DNA of 64,000 nt from Nocardia cyriacigeorgica GUH-2. GTDB lineage: Bacteria; Actinomycetota; Actinomycetes; Mycobacteriales; Mycobacteriaceae. The position numbers and the translations under genes were made by a program. Every line of letters begins with the position of its first letter. The first letter of the stretch is position 1. The notes under the pieces were generated by a model. It did no database searches. It saw only the letters and a program-made list of their open reading frames with translations, and had not been told where the DNA came from. The DNA is taken from NCBI RefSeq assembly GCF_000284035.1, contig NC_016887.1, forward strand, positions 5,518,001 through 5,582,000. The letters run 5' to 3'. Below, piece after piece: positions 45,707 through 54,748 of the stretch.

Positions 45707-47142
45707 GCCGTCTGCTCCTCTTCGTCGCCGAGATGACCGGCGGTGAAATCGTCGGCCAGGGTGACCTCGCCGTCCTCGGCCGCGAGGACCAATCCCTTGC
45801 CCTCACCCGGTGCCGGGACCGCGTGGATTTCCATCGGGGCGGCAACCGCCTGCGCCGCACCGGGTTTGAGTTCGAACAATTCGCGTAGCGCCTCGGCGTA
45901 GCTGTCGCCACCCGGGGTGGAGGCCAGCTGCTTGACCCGCACCGTCGGCGCGTGCAGCAGCTTGTCCACCACTCGGCGCACGGTGCGCGCGACCTCGTCG
46001 CGTTCCGGGTCGGCCAGGCCGGGCAGCCGCGAATCCAGCCGCATCAGTTCGGCTTCCACCACTTCGGCGGCCCGCTGACGCAGCGCCGCGACGGTCGGGG
46101 TGACCTCGGCCATCCGCTGGCCGGCCAGGTACTTGGCCAGCTCGTCGGCCACGATCGTGCGGGCGGCCACGGTGTCGTCGGCGGCCGCGCCCGCGGCGGG
46201 ATCGCGCTGCAAGGTCTCGATATCGATGACGGTCACGCCCGGCAGCCCGGCCACCGCGTGCTCCACATCGCGGGGCAGGCCCAGGTCGCAGAACACCAGC
46301 GGACGTTCGCCCGCCCGGTCGCGCGCGGCCAGCGCGGTGTGCGTATCGGCCAGGTTCACCACGGCCCCAACCGCACCGGTACAGGTGATCACCACATCGG
46401 CGGCCGCCATGGCCTCGGGCAGCCGCGACAGTTCCATCGCCTCGGCCTCGACGCCGTGCGTGCCCGCGGTGGCGGCGAGCCGCTGGGCCCGCTCCATGGT
46501 CCGGTTGACGACGACGATGCGCCCGATCCCCGCCCGCGACAGATGCGCGACGGCCAGCCCGCCCATCGCACCGGCGCCGACGACCACCGCGGTCCGCCCG
46601 GCGAGCGGTCCGAGCACGGTGGCGGCCCGGTCGAGCGCGACCGACACCACCGAGGCACCGGCCCGGTCGATCCCGGTCTCCGAATGCACCCGCTTGCCGA
46701 CCCGCAGCGCGTGCTGGGCCAGTTCGTGCAGGGTGCGCCCGACGGCCTGCTGGGCGTCGGCGGTGGCGTAGGCGCTGCGGATCTGGCTGAGCACCTGCTG
46801 CTCGCCGATCACCATCGAGTCCAGTCCGCTGGAGACCGCGAACAGATGCTCGGCCGCGGCCTCGCTGTAGCGGACGTAGGCGTGCTTGGTCAGGTCGGGC
46901 AGCGGTAGCCCGGAGTGCTTGGTCAGCAGGTCGCCGACCTCGGCGAGGCCGCCGTGGAAGGCGTCGACCACCGCGTAGACCTCGACTCGGTTGCAGGTGG
47001 AGACGATCATCGCCTCGGAGACATGGCTCGAGGTGAGCAGGCGGTCGATCAGCTTGGGCCGGTCGGAGTCGGTGATCGCGACCTTCTCCAGCACCGAGAC
47101 CGGCGCACTGCGATGGGAGATGCCGACGAGAAGAACACTCAT
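45703..47142 (-). CDS. hemA: Glutamyl-tRNA reductase HemA
   Basis: A 479-aa enzyme that reduces glutamyl-tRNA to glutamate-1-semialdehyde, the first step of heme synthesis. Seen: the N-terminal catalytic cysteine in [10 protein letters not shown] (C50), [13 protein letters not shown], and an NADPH Rossmann domain ([20 protein letters not shown]). The C-terminal 60 residues are a natural extension. It overlaps the rex gene end by about four bases and the hemC start by ATGA. Confidence 0.95.
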   Translation of the reverse strand: MSVLLVGISHRSAPVSVLEKVAITDSDRPKLIDRLLTSSHVSEAMIVSTCNRVEVYAVVDAFHGGLAEVGDLLTKHSGLPLPDLTKHAYVRYSEAAAEHLFAVSSGLDSMVIGEQQVLSQIRSAYATADAQQAVGRTLHELAQHALRVGKRVHSETGIDRAGASVVSVALDRAATVLGPLAGRTAVVVGAGAMGGLAVAHLSRAGIGRIVVVNRTMERAQRLAATAGTHGVEAEAMELSRLPEAMAAADVVITCTGAVGAVVNLADTHTALAARDRAGERPLVFCDLGLPRDVEHAVAGLPGVTVIDIETLQRDPAAGAAADDTVAARTIVADELAKYLAGQRMAEVTPTVAALRQRAAEVVEAELMRLDSRLPGLADPERDEVARTVRRVVDKLLHAPTVRVKQLASTPGGDSYAEALRELFELKPGAAQAVAAPMEIHAVPAPGEGKGLVLAAEDGEVTLADDFTAGHLGDEEEQTA

Positions 47143-48113
47143 GGTGTGACCACCGATCCCTTGCTGGTTGGCTCCGTTGCCGAATGCGAGGTTGCCGGAT
47201 GCTGCGGGGTTGCCGGATGCTGCGGGGTTGCCGGATGCTGCGTGGCCGGCGCCGGGTGGGCGCGGCCGGGATGAGCGGGCTGCGGATGCGTGTTCGAGGC
47301 CCGGCGGGCGACCCGGCCCGATCCGAGCGGGTGGGCCACCGGAATGGAGTCGCCGCGTTCGCCGACCGCGGCCGGTTGATCGGCCTCGGCGTTGCGGACC
47401 CGCTCGAACGACAGCATCTGCATCTCGACGGCGAGATCGACCCGGCGCACCTCGACCGTGGGCGGAACGACCAGCTCACAGGGGGCGAAGCTCAGAATCG
47501 ATTGCAGACCCGCCGCCACCAGGCCGTCACAGACCTGCTGGGCGGCGTCGTCGGGAACCGCGATGACGGCGATGGTGGGTTCCAGGGTGGCGATCGCGCC
47601 GGCCAGATCGGCGGCGTCGCGGACCCGATGCCCGGCGACCGTGCGCCCGATCACCGCGGGATCGTTGTCGAACAACCCGACCACGGTGAAGCCGCGCCGC
47701 CGGAACCCGCCGTAGCCGACCAGCGCGCGACCGAGATTTCCCGCGCCGACCAGCACGACGCGGTGCCCCTCGGACAAGCCGAGCACATCTTCGATCCTGG
47801 TCCGCAGCTTGGCGACGTCGTAGCCGACGCCGCGAACTCCGTTGGGGCCGAGGAACGACAGGTCCTTGCGCAGCTTCGCGGAATTGACACCCGCCGCGAC
47901 AGCGAGTTCCTCACTCGATACGATGAGCACACCGTCGTCGGCCAACATGGCGAGGACTCGGAGGTAGGTGGCCAGCCGTGCCACCGTCGCCTGCGGAATG
48001 TCCTTATGGGTACGATTGGCGGCCTCGTGGTTCCGCGAGCTGCCGCCTTCGGGCCCGTCGCTCGACCGCAGAGCTTTGGAGGCGCCACCCGGCGCCTCAT
48101 GGTGCTCTGTCAC
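47139..48113 (-). CDS. rex: Redox-sensing repressor Rex with extended C-terminus
   Basis: A 324-aa Rex protein that senses NADH/NAD and represses respiratory genes when NAD is high. Seen: a winged-helix N-terminus with [19 protein letters not shown] and [23 protein letters not shown], a Rossmann domain with [19 protein letters not shown], and the VGLFDNDP turn. After residue about 245 comes a tail of about 75 residues with ALPQHPATP-type repeats that standard Rex proteins lack. The gene overlaps hemA, and a Rex operator lies upstream at 48298, indicating autoregulation. Confidence 0.9.
   Translation of the reverse strand: MTEHHEAPGGASKALRSSDGPEGGSSRNHEAANRTHKDIPQATVARLATYLRVLAMLADDGVLIVSSEELAVAAGVNSAKLRKDLSFLGPNGVRGVGYDVAKLRTRIEDVLGLSEGHRVVLVGAGNLGRALVGYGGFRRRGFTVVGLFDNDPAVIGRTVAGHRVRDAADLAGAIATLEPTIAVIAVPDDAAQQVCDGLVAAGLQSILSFAPCELVVPPTVEVRRVDLAVEMQMLSFERVRNAEADQPAAVGERGDSIPVAHPLGSGRVARRASNTHPQPAHPGRAHPAPATQHPATPQHPATPQHPATSHSATEPTSKGSVVTP
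47191..47244. repeat. Three tandem 18-bp repeats in the rex 3' end
   Basis: GTTGCCGGATGCTGCGGG occurs in three tandem copies (47191, 47209 and 47227), the last with one change. In the leftward rex frame they encode the QHPATP repeats of the tail. Confidence 0.9.
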
Positions 48114-48226
48114 GTCCTCGGCTCCTCGCCCGTCCTGAATTCAGGTCCGGTTCGTCTGTGACCTCCGTCCCGGGCTGCTCCGGTGACGGGATCGAATGTC
48201 GGGTTGATTCACCGCGCGCCGGCACA

Positions 48227-48259
48227 CTCGAGAACGCTGCTCGAGAACGCTCTCGAGAA
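48227..48259. repeat. Three CTCGAGAA units upstream of rex
   Basis: CTCGAGAACGCT at 48227 and 48240, and CTCGAGAA at 48252, are spaced 13 and 12 bp, so they fall on nearly the same helical face after each turn. Each contains the palindrome CTCGAG. They lie between the Rex operator and the rex start codon. They may be operator sites for another regulator or a local repeat. Confidence 0.5.
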
Positions 48260-48297
48260 TCCTCGGCCCGCGGGTCGCGTGCCACCACCGTAACCGC

Positions 48298-48315
48298 TTG
48301 TGAAGCCCTGCACAA
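48298..48315. promoter_or_regulatory. Rex operator (ROP) upstream of rex-hemACD
   Basis: TTGTGAAGCCCTGCACAA matches the known Rex site TTGTGAA-N4-TTCACAA with one change in the right arm. It lies 185 bp upstream of the rex start and 61 bp downstream of the glutaredoxin stop, so it can only serve the leftward rex transcript. Confidence 0.8.
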
Positions 48316-48375
48316 AGTCGGTGAAATTGGCCTCATTTTCCCCCGCGACCAGCGCGGCGCCGCTCGGCGCGCCGA

Positions 48376-48660
48376 TCATCGGCTCAGGTCGGCCCGCAAT
48401 CGGGGTTCGTCGACGTCGAAATAGCTGTGCTCACGACCGTTGAGCAGCACCACAGGCAGCCGGTCGCCGTATTCGGCGCGCAGGCCGGGGTCGGTGGCGG
48501 CGGCCTCGTCGACGTCGACGGTGCCGACCTCGATTCCGTAATCGGCGCAGATGGTGCGCAGCTGTTCGAGTGCGATTGCGCACATTCCGCAACCCGCCCT
48601 GGTCAGCAGCGTTACCGACGGCTGCGCATCCGGCCCGGCGCTTTCTGTGGGATTGGTCAT
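48376..48660 (-). CDS. Glutaredoxin-like protein
   Basis: A 94-aa thioredoxin-fold protein. The redox motif is LLTRAGCGMCAIALEQL with CGMC near residue 24, followed by a VDVDEAAATDPGLRAEYGDRLPVVLLNGREHSYFDVDEPRL, where PVVLLNG is the cis-proline region. It belongs to the small actinobacterial glutaredoxin/mycoredoxin-like group found next to hemA. Its exact electron donor is not evident. Confidence 0.88.
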   Translation of the reverse strand: MTNPTESAGPDAQPSVTLLTRAGCGMCAIALEQLRTICADYGIEVGTVDVDEAAATDPGLRAEYGDRLPVVLLNGREHSYFDVDEPRLRADLSR

Positions 48661-48845
48661 GAACGTTATTAAATCCCCTCGCCACGCCAGTGCGACTGGG
48701 CACGGTCCAGGGGTCAGCGGGCCGGAATCCGGTTACTGTTGGACGTGGCTTGCGCCTGGCAGGTCACGGCCGGGCGGCGGTGGAATGTGCCACCACGCGG
48801 GCCCGGTCAGGCGCGAAGCGAACAGCGCGACGGGCGGAGGTACTG

Positions 48846-49880
48846 GTGCCGGAACGATCGAGGGTGGCGAGGACCGGATTCATCGCGGGGCGGTTCGGCG
48901 AGTTTCCGGCGCGGTGGAATCTCGGCCCGCTCGGCCAGGGCCTGACCGATCAGCTCGCCCGTATTTCGCGCAGCCCGTTCGGCCCCAGCGAAGAGGAGCT
49001 ACGGGCCAATCTGGCCGGTGAGGCCAGTGCCGACGCGGCGCTGGCGCTGCACGACGCAGAGCTGGCCTCGGCGGGCGAGGAACAGGCCGCGGGCCCCGAG
49101 GTTCCGCGCGATCTGACGGCGGCGGCGTTTTTCGACGTCGACAACACCATGGTGCAGGGCGCCTCCATCGTGCATTTCGCGCGCGGGCTGGCCGCGCGCA
49201 AATACTTCAAGACCTCGGATCTGGTCGATATCGCCTGGAAACAGGTGAAGTTCCGGGTGACCGGAAAAGAGAACAGCACCGATATGGCCTCGGGTAAGGA
49301 AAAGGCGCTCGAATTCATCGCGGGCCGTTCCACCGCCGAACTGGCCGCGCTCGGTGAGGAGATCTACGACGAGATCATCGCCGACAAGATCTGGCCGGGC
49401 ACCCGGGCGCTGGCGCAGATGCATCTGGACGCAGGCCAGCAGGTGTGGCTGGTCACCGCGACGCCGGTGGAGCTGGCGCAGGTGATCGCCAAGCGGCTCG
49501 GGCTCACCGGAGCGCTCGGCACGGTGGCCGAGAGCGTGGACGGCAAGTTCACCGGCCGCCTGGTCGGCGACATCCTGCACGGGCTGGGCAAAGCGCATGC
49601 GGTGCGCACCCTGGCCATTCGCGAGGGCCTCAATCTGAAGCGCTGCACCGCCTATTCCGACAGCCACAACGATGTGCCGATGTTGTCGCTGGTCGGTACG
49701 GCGGTGGCGATCAACCCGGATTCGGATCTGCGCGAGGTCGCCAAGAACCGCGGCTGGGAGATCCGCGATTTCCGCACCGGACGCAAGGCCGCCAAGATCG
49801 GCGTCCCGACGGCGTTGGCGCTGGGCGCCGCCGGCGGTGCGGTGGCGGCGGCAATCACACGGCGGCGCGAACTGCACTGA
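48846..49880 (+). CDS. HAD-IB hydrolase (SerB1-like phosphatase)
   Basis: A 344-aa HAD-superfamily phosphatase. The nucleophile motif is [13 protein letters not shown] (DVDNT near residue 98), motif [11 protein letters not shown] and motif [16 protein letters not shown] are present, and a short hydrophobic C-terminal helix ([15 protein letters not shown]) may anchor it. It is annotated in relatives as a SerB1-like phosphoserine phosphatase, but the substrate is uncertain. GTG at 48846 was chosen because of the GGAGG site five bases before it. It converges on the acyltransferase gene, 27 bp away. Confidence 0.85.
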   Translation: MPERSRVARTGFIAGRFGEFPARWNLGPLGQGLTDQLARISRSPFGPSEEELRANLAGEASADAALALHDAELASAGEEQAAGPEVPRDLTAAAFFDVDNTMVQGASIVHFARGLAARKYFKTSDLVDIAWKQVKFRVTGKENSTDMASGKEKALEFIAGRSTAELAALGEEIYDEIIADKIWPGTRALAQMHLDAGQQVWLVTATPVELAQVIAKRLGLTGALGTVAESVDGKFTGRLVGDILHGLGKAHAVRTLAIREGLNLKRCTAYSDSHNDVPMLSLVGTAVAINPDSDLREVAKNRGWEIRDFRTGRKAAKIGVPTALALGAAGGAVAAAITRRRELH

Positions 49881-49907
49881 TCCCGACGGGACCAGCGCAT
49901 CGGCGAC

Positions 49908-50918
49908 CTACCCCGTGAACGGGTTGCGGCGCTTGGTGAGCAGCTTGTAGAGGGTCTGCTGGATGGTCTCGCGGACCTGGTCGGTGACCTCGAACATCGT
50001 CATCGGATCGTCGGCCGCTTCGGGCTCGTATTCGGTGGTGGCGATCGGCTTGCCGAATTCGATGTACCACTTCGACGGCAACGGCATCGCGCCCAGCGGA
50101 CCCAGGTGCGGGAACAGCGGCGTCACCGGGAAGTAGGGCAGCCCGAGCAGGCGCGCCAGCGGCTTGATATCGCCGAGCTTCGGGTAGATCTCCTCGGACC
50201 CGACGATCGAGCACGGAATGATCGGGACCCCGGTGCGCACGGCGGCGGCCACGAATCCGCCGCGACCGAACCGCTGCAACTTGTACCGGTCGGCGTATTT
50301 CTTGCCAACGCCTTTGAAGCCCTCGGGGAACACGCCCGTCAGCTCACCCGAGCGCAAGAGGCGCTCGGCATCGGGGCGGCAGGCCAGGGTGTGGCCGGCC
50401 TTGCGGGCCAGCACGCCGAGCACCGGCGTCTCGAAGACCAGATCGGCCGCCAGCAGGCGTAGCGCGCGCTGCTTGGGGTGATGGTCGTGGATGGCGAGCT
50501 GGAGCATGAGCCCGTCCAGCGGTACGGTGCCCGCGTGGTTGGACACGATCAGCGCGCCGCCCACCTCCGGAATGTTCTCCATGCCGCTGACCTGCACCCG
50601 GAACCAGAAGTCCGACAGCGGGCGCAGCGCGGGCAGGATCACCGATTCGAGCAGGTGCTCATCGAAGCCGAATTCGTCCACCTGGTAGTCGCCGGTCAGC
50701 CTGCGACGGGCGAATTCGGCGGTTTTGCTGATCTGCTTGCCGAGCGCACCGCGCATCAGCTCCGCCAGCGATTGCGGTGCGGCGGGTGCGGCGGCGGCCA
50801 GCCGCTCGGTCAGCGACGTCACGGTCGGCACCGGTGTGCTCCACTCCCGTGGCGCGGGCCGGGGCCGTGGTTCCACGGCGAGGTCGTGCAGCTGAATGAC
50901 TTTCGCTACGTCGTTCAT
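49908..50918 (-). CDS. Lysophospholipid/acyl acyltransferase (PlsC family)
   Basis: A 336-aa PlsC-like glycerol/lysophospholipid acyltransferase. Seen: the catalytic histidine-aspartate motif VSNHAGTVPLDG (block I), VFPEGFKGVGKKY (block III) and a hydrophobic stretch that suggests peripheral or single-span membrane association. A 60-residue N-terminal segment precedes the domain. The ATG at 50918 overlaps the epimerase stop by ATGA. The substrate is not determined; the neighbour epimerase may act on a related lipid or sugar-lipid. Confidence 0.85.
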   Translation of the reverse strand: MNDVAKVIQLHDLAVEPRPRPAPREWSTPVPTVTSLTERLAAAAPAAPQSLAELMRGALGKQISKTAEFARRRLTGDYQVDEFGFDEHLLESVILPALRPLSDFWFRVQVSGMENIPEVGGALIVSNHAGTVPLDGLMLQLAIHDHHPKQRALRLLAADLVFETPVLGVLARKAGHTLACRPDAERLLRSGELTGVFPEGFKGVGKKYADRYKLQRFGRGGFVAAAVRTGVPIIPCSIVGSEEIYPKLGDIKPLARLLGLPYFPVTPLFPHLGPLGAMPLPSKWYIEFGKPIATTEYEPEAADDPMTMFEVTDQVRETIQQTLYKLLTKRRNPFTG

Positions 50919-51997
50919 GTATGTGCTCCCGTACCGGCCCCTACCAGGCCGAGCAGTTTGTTTTCCGCGGCATCGATCCACTCGGGATCGATGACGGGTC
51001 GCAGCGCTGCGCCCCCGATGAAGTCGTCGAACGCCTGTACCGTCGTCCAGCGCGGCTCGAATCCGAGCTCGGTCCGCATCCGAGTGGTGTCCAGGCCACA
51101 TCCGAAATGGAAGTAGTCGAGCTGCTCGGCGCTGAAATCGCGCATCACCGGGCCCATCAAACTCCGGCCGATGGTGCGGAACAGCGCCCACGGGACCGGC
51201 ATAGCGACCCGGCCCGCGCGACGAACTGCCTGCGACAGGGCCAGCGCCCCATCGCCCGCGATGTTGAACGTTCCTCCCGGTGCACCCAGCGCCGCATGCA
51301 CCAGCGCGGCGACCGCGTCTTCTTCGTGCAACAACTGCATCCGTGCGTCGCGGCCGAGCACCGTCGGTGTCAGCGGCGAGCGCAGGATCTGGACGCCACG
51401 TCCCGCCAGTCTAGGCCCGACGATGGGAGCGAAGCGCAGAATCGGCGCGGCGATATCCGGACGACGCCGCGCCAGCCCGCGGACGAAGCCTTCGATTTCG
51501 ATCATGTCGCGCGCGAACGCGCCGCTGGGCGGGGTGCGGGCGCCCATTTCCTCGGTGAACTTCGCCGGATCCTTGGCACTGCCGCCGTACACCGCCGACG
51601 ACGAACGCAGCACCACCCGGCGTACCGCGGGCGCCTTCTGGCACACCGCGAACAACTGCATGGCGCCCAGGACGTTGAGATCCTTCATCGCGGCCCGGCT
51701 GCCACCGGCCGGCGGATGCGACAGCACCGCGGCGTGCACCACGGTGTCGACGTCGTTGCCCGCGATCACCTTGCGGATCAACGGGTTACGGATATCGGCG
51801 CGGATGAACTCGGCCCGGCCCATCCGGCGGCGCAGCTCGGGGCTCGGGGTGAGCGAATCGACGGCGATGACGCGCTCGATCCGCTCGTCCTGCGCCAGCC
51901 GGGAAACCACGTCACCGCCGAAGAACCTGGCCGCGCCGGTCACCATCACCACGCCGGGCAATCGTGCGCCCCTACTAGCCTCAACGTCCATACGCAC
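50915..51997 (-). CDS. NAD-dependent epimerase/dehydratase
   Basis: A 360-aa extended SDR enzyme. Seen: the NAD motif MVTGAARFFGGDVVSRL near the N-terminus, ADIRNPLIRKVI, VVHAAVLSHPP, and the region SSSAVYGGSAKD that takes the place of the YxxxK catalytic strand; the classical Tyr is not obvious, which may mean an altered activity. It starts with GTG at 51997 or ATG at 51991. The stop overlaps the acyltransferase gene, so the two form an operon. Confidence 0.8.
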   Translation of the reverse strand: MRMDVEASRGARLPGVVMVTGAARFFGGDVVSRLAQDERIERVIAVDSLTPSPELRRRMGRAEFIRADIRNPLIRKVIAGNDVDTVVHAAVLSHPPAGGSRAAMKDLNVLGAMQLFAVCQKAPAVRRVVLRSSSAVYGGSAKDPAKFTEEMGARTPPSGAFARDMIEIEGFVRGLARRRPDIAAPILRFAPIVGPRLAGRGVQILRSPLTPTVLGRDARMQLLHEEDAVAALVHAALGAPGGTFNIAGDGALALSQAVRRAGRVAMPVPWALFRTIGRSLMGPVMRDFSAEQLDYFHFGCGLDTTRMRTELGFEPRWTTVQAFDDFIGGAALRPVIDPEWIDAAENKLLGLVGAGTGAHT

Positions 51998-52145
51998 CGG
52001 GCCGTCCCACCTTCGAGCCCCCTCGGATTTATTCCCGTTCCAGACTAACTGCTGCCGTACCCACCGCCGGGAAATTTAACCGGCTTCTAACGATGACTTC
52101 AGTCACCGGAAACACGCCAGATTTCAAATCTGAATATTTCAAAAC

Positions 52146-52180
52146 GAAGGGCCCGCCACCTGATCGGTGACGGGCCCTTC
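52146..52180 (-). terminator. Terminator of the bS22 gene
   Basis: GAAGGGCCCG-N-CACC and GGTG-N-CGGGCCCTTC form a 14-bp stem with one mismatch, and the leftward strand continues with CGTTTTG, a short T-run. It lies 16 bp beyond the bS22 stop codon. Confidence 0.88.
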
Positions 52181-52195
52181 TGCTGTCATCAGCGC

Positions 52196-52297
52196 TTACT
52201 TGCCGAGTTTGCGCCGCTGCACGCGGGTACGACGAAGCAGCTTGCGGTGCTTCTTCTTCGACATGCGCTTACGGCGCTTCTTGATCACAGAACCCAT
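52196..52297 (-). CDS. 30S ribosomal protein bS22 (short, basic)
   Basis: The 33-aa protein [20 protein letters not shown] with tail [12 protein letters not shown] is almost entirely Lys and Arg and matches the actinobacterial bS22 ribosomal protein. It was missed by ordinary length cut-offs. A strong terminator follows and an HTH gene lies upstream on the same strand. Confidence 0.93.
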
Positions 52298-52483
52298 AGG
52301 GTGTTCCTCGCGTTCTCTCTACTCGGCGCGCACGCACTCACGTACGCCAACTGTCCGGTCGCTCGGCAAGCCTCACTCCCAATGTTCGCGCCACCTGGGC
52401 CAACGAACATGCGGTAGCCGCGGTGCGTGAACACGAACCGAGGGTCCATCGTACCGGCCCGGACACAGGCGCCGGTAATCGAC

Positions 52484-52729
52484 TCATCCCGCGTCGAAGT
52501 AGGACGTCTCGAGGTATTCGTGCACCGCTTTGGCATGCACCCGGAACGACCGGCCGACGCGTACCGCGGGTAGTTCACCCGAGTGCACCAGCCGATACAC
52601 CGTCATTTTCGACACCCGCATCAGATTCGCGACCTCGGCGACAGTGAGGAACTGCGTCCCTCCGCCGAGCACGGGTTGTCCCTGTGGCGAACCGCCACCA
52701 CTTGGAGACATCTTGTTCGAAGACATCAT
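52484..52729 (-). CDS. Excisionase-type HTH DNA-binding protein
   Basis: An 81-aa protein with a MerR-like helix-turn-helix: FLTVAEVANLMRVSKMTVYRLVHSGELPAVRVGRSFRVHAKAVHEYLETSYFDAG is the whole C-terminal part and is highly typical of the mycobacterial gene next to proC. It probably regulates a nearby gene but the target is not known. ATG at 52729 is chosen (an adjacent ATG at 52726 is equally possible); the frame also extends to 52792. Confidence 0.88.
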   Translation of the reverse strand: MMSSNKMSPSGGGSPQGQPVLGGGTQFLTVAEVANLMRVSKMTVYRLVHSGELPAVRVGRSFRVHAKAVHEYLETSYFDAG

Positions 52730-52874
52730 CGCACCACTGACCTCCGGCACGTCCGCGCCGCTGGCTTCCCCACCGGCGGAACAGACACGCACGTGCTCCT
52801 TGAAGCTTAGCGGGACCAGTGGGATTGCTGCGACGGGTGTGAGAAATCGGCCGATATTGCGCTTCTACCGGCGG

Positions 52875-53693
52875 CTACTCCGCGGCCACACCCTGTTCGA
52901 TCGACCGTTGCTTGGCCGCGTGCAGCGCTTCGAGGAACGCCGAACGCACGCCGCCGCGCTCGAGCTCGCGCAAAGCGGCCGCGGTGGTGCCCGCGGGCGA
53001 GGTGACCGCCGCGCGCAGATCGGCCGCGTGCTGACCGGATTCCTCCAGCAGGGCCGCCGAACCCACCAGGGTCTGCACCACCAGCTGGGTGGCCACATCG
53101 CGGGTCAGTCCGAGCCCGACGCCCGCGTCGACCATGGCCTCGACGACGAGGAAGAAATACGCGGGGCCGGAACCGGAGACCGCGGTGACGGCGTCCATCT
53201 GGGTTTCCGGGACGACCGCGACCTTGCCGACAGCGCCGAGCACCTCGGAGACCAGCTCCAGCTGATCGGCCTTGGCGTAGCGACCGGGGGCGAGCACGCT
53301 CATGCCCTGCCCGACCAGCATCGGCGTATTCGGCATCACCCGCACCACCGGGAAACCGGCGGGCAACTTGTTCTCCAGCCGCGCCGTCGGCACGCCGGCG
53401 GCCAGCGAGACCAGCACCTGATCGCGGTCGCCGCCGAGTTCGGCCTTGCCGAGATCGGTCAGCACCGCGTCGACGTCACCGGGTTTCACCGCGATCACCA
53501 GCAGGTCCGCGCCGACGGCGGCGTCGGTCACCGAATCGGTCACCCGGATACCGAACCGGTCCGCGAGCACCTCACCGCGGTCCGGGTGGGTCTCCACGAC
53601 CACCAGATCCTTGACGGCCCGTCCGGATTCGAGCAAACCCGCGATCAACGCCTCGCCGATGCGCCCGCCACCGATCACAGCAATTCTGGTCAT
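52875..53693 (-). CDS. proC: Pyrroline-5-carboxylate reductase ProC
   Basis: A 272-aa enzyme that makes proline. Seen: the N-terminal dinucleotide motif RIAVIGGGRIGEALIAGLL, VVRVMPNTPMLVGQGM, and the family signature AVSGSGPAYFFLVVEAMVDAGVGLGLTRDVA. The start is ATG at 53693; the upstream in-frame extension is not supported. It is 75 bp after the thioesterase gene on the same strand. Confidence 0.95.
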   Translation of the reverse strand: MTRIAVIGGGRIGEALIAGLLESGRAVKDLVVVETHPDRGEVLADRFGIRVTDSVTDAAVGADLLVIAVKPGDVDAVLTDLGKAELGGDRDQVLVSLAAGVPTARLENKLPAGFPVVRVMPNTPMLVGQGMSVLAPGRYAKADQLELVSEVLGAVGKVAVVPETQMDAVTAVSGSGPAYFFLVVEAMVDAGVGLGLTRDVATQLVVQTLVGSAALLEESGQHAADLRAAVTSPAGTTAAALRELERGGVRSAFLEALHAAKQRSIEQGVAAE

Positions 53694-53768
53694 GGGCCAT
53701 AAGGCTAGACGGCCGACAGTCCGGACTGCCAACAGTCGCAGCTCGGCGCCGTGCGGGCTTGGAAGAAC

Positions 53769-54662
53769 CTAGCGACGCGGGACGGGCATCAACGCCAGCT
53801 GACGGCTCTGCGCGACGACGGCACCGGTGGAGTCGATGACGAGCTGGTCCTCGTCGAACATCCGCCCGCCCACCTCATGGGTGGTGGCGATGATGCGCAA
53901 CCAGCCGGGGGCCGGCCTGCGCCGCAGGTAGGTGGTCATCTGCACGGTCGGCGCCCAGCCGAAGCTGCCGAGGTTCGCCGGCACCGGCGGACTCATATCG
54001 GCGGCCATCATGGCGAAGTACATCGACACGTCCGGATCGTTCTGGTCGCCCTCGCGCGGGCGCATCCACAGCCGCAGCCGGGGCTCTCCGGTCTCGCCGG
54101 CGAGGAAGCGCGCCCACTCGGAGTCGATGCACAGATCGGCGCCCTGAGCGACGTGCACGATCTGCCCCATCGGCGATTCCGGGTCGTAGGCGAGCGCGGT
54201 GGCGCCGGGTTCGGCGGGCATATCGGTGTGCGCGGGCGCGTAGGCGGGCGGGGTATCGGCGTCGTCGAGGTGGCCGAAGGTGAAGGCGGTGCGCACCATG
54301 GCCTTACCGGCCTGGCTCAGCGTGGCGTCGAGCAAGCAGATCTGGCGGCCGACCTTGCGCACGCGCACCTCGTACTCGACCTCGCCGGGTTCCGGGGCGC
54401 CGAGGAAGTCCGAGCTGGCGGCGATCGGGGCCATGCCGGTGCGTTCGGGGTCGATGGTGCGCAGCCAGGTGGTGGCGGCGGCCGCGGAGGCGGCGACCAT
54501 GGTGCCGCCGTGCACCTTGGGGCCGATGGTCCAGATCGGATCGATGGTGCCCGCGTAGCGGCCGGTGCCGGCGTCGGTGGTGGTGAGCTCGGTGAGCGCA
54601 CACACCTGGCCGAAGGGGGCGGCGGTGGCCTGATCGGGGTCGGCGGTCAGCTCCGTCGTCAT
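53769..54662 (-). CDS. Double-hotdog acyl-CoA thioesterase family protein
   Basis: A 297-aa protein of two hotdog modules. Seen: an N-terminal IDPIWTIGPKVHGGTMVAASAAAATTWL (VHGG motif) and EVRVRKVGRQICLLDATLSQAGKAMVRTAFTFG, and a C-terminal module with FGWAPTVQMTTYLRRRPAPGWLRI. It resembles TesB-type thioesterases; the acyl substrate is unknown. The start at 54662 (ATG) has an AGGAG site five bases upstream. Confidence 0.82.
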   Translation of the reverse strand: MTTELTADPDQATAAPFGQVCALTELTTTDAGTGRYAGTIDPIWTIGPKVHGGTMVAASAAAATTWLRTIDPERTGMAPIAASSDFLGAPEPGEVEYEVRVRKVGRQICLLDATLSQAGKAMVRTAFTFGHLDDADTPPAYAPAHTDMPAEPGATALAYDPESPMGQIVHVAQGADLCIDSEWARFLAGETGEPRLRLWMRPREGDQNDPDVSMYFAMMAADMSPPVPANLGSFGWAPTVQMTTYLRRRPAPGWLRIIATTHEVGGRMFDEDQLVIDSTGAVVAQSRQLALMPVPRR

Positions 54663-54748
54663 CGTCACTCCTGTCGTTCGGCCTGCTCCGTCGTTCGTAC
54701 AGCGTACAAGTCGAGGTATACGGTCCCGTATTCCCGGTACCGGAAGGA

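Noticed and set aside
47191-47244. Short regular repeats considered as a CRISPR array
   Set aside because: Three contiguous 18-bp units without spacers, inside the rex coding region; they are protein repeats.
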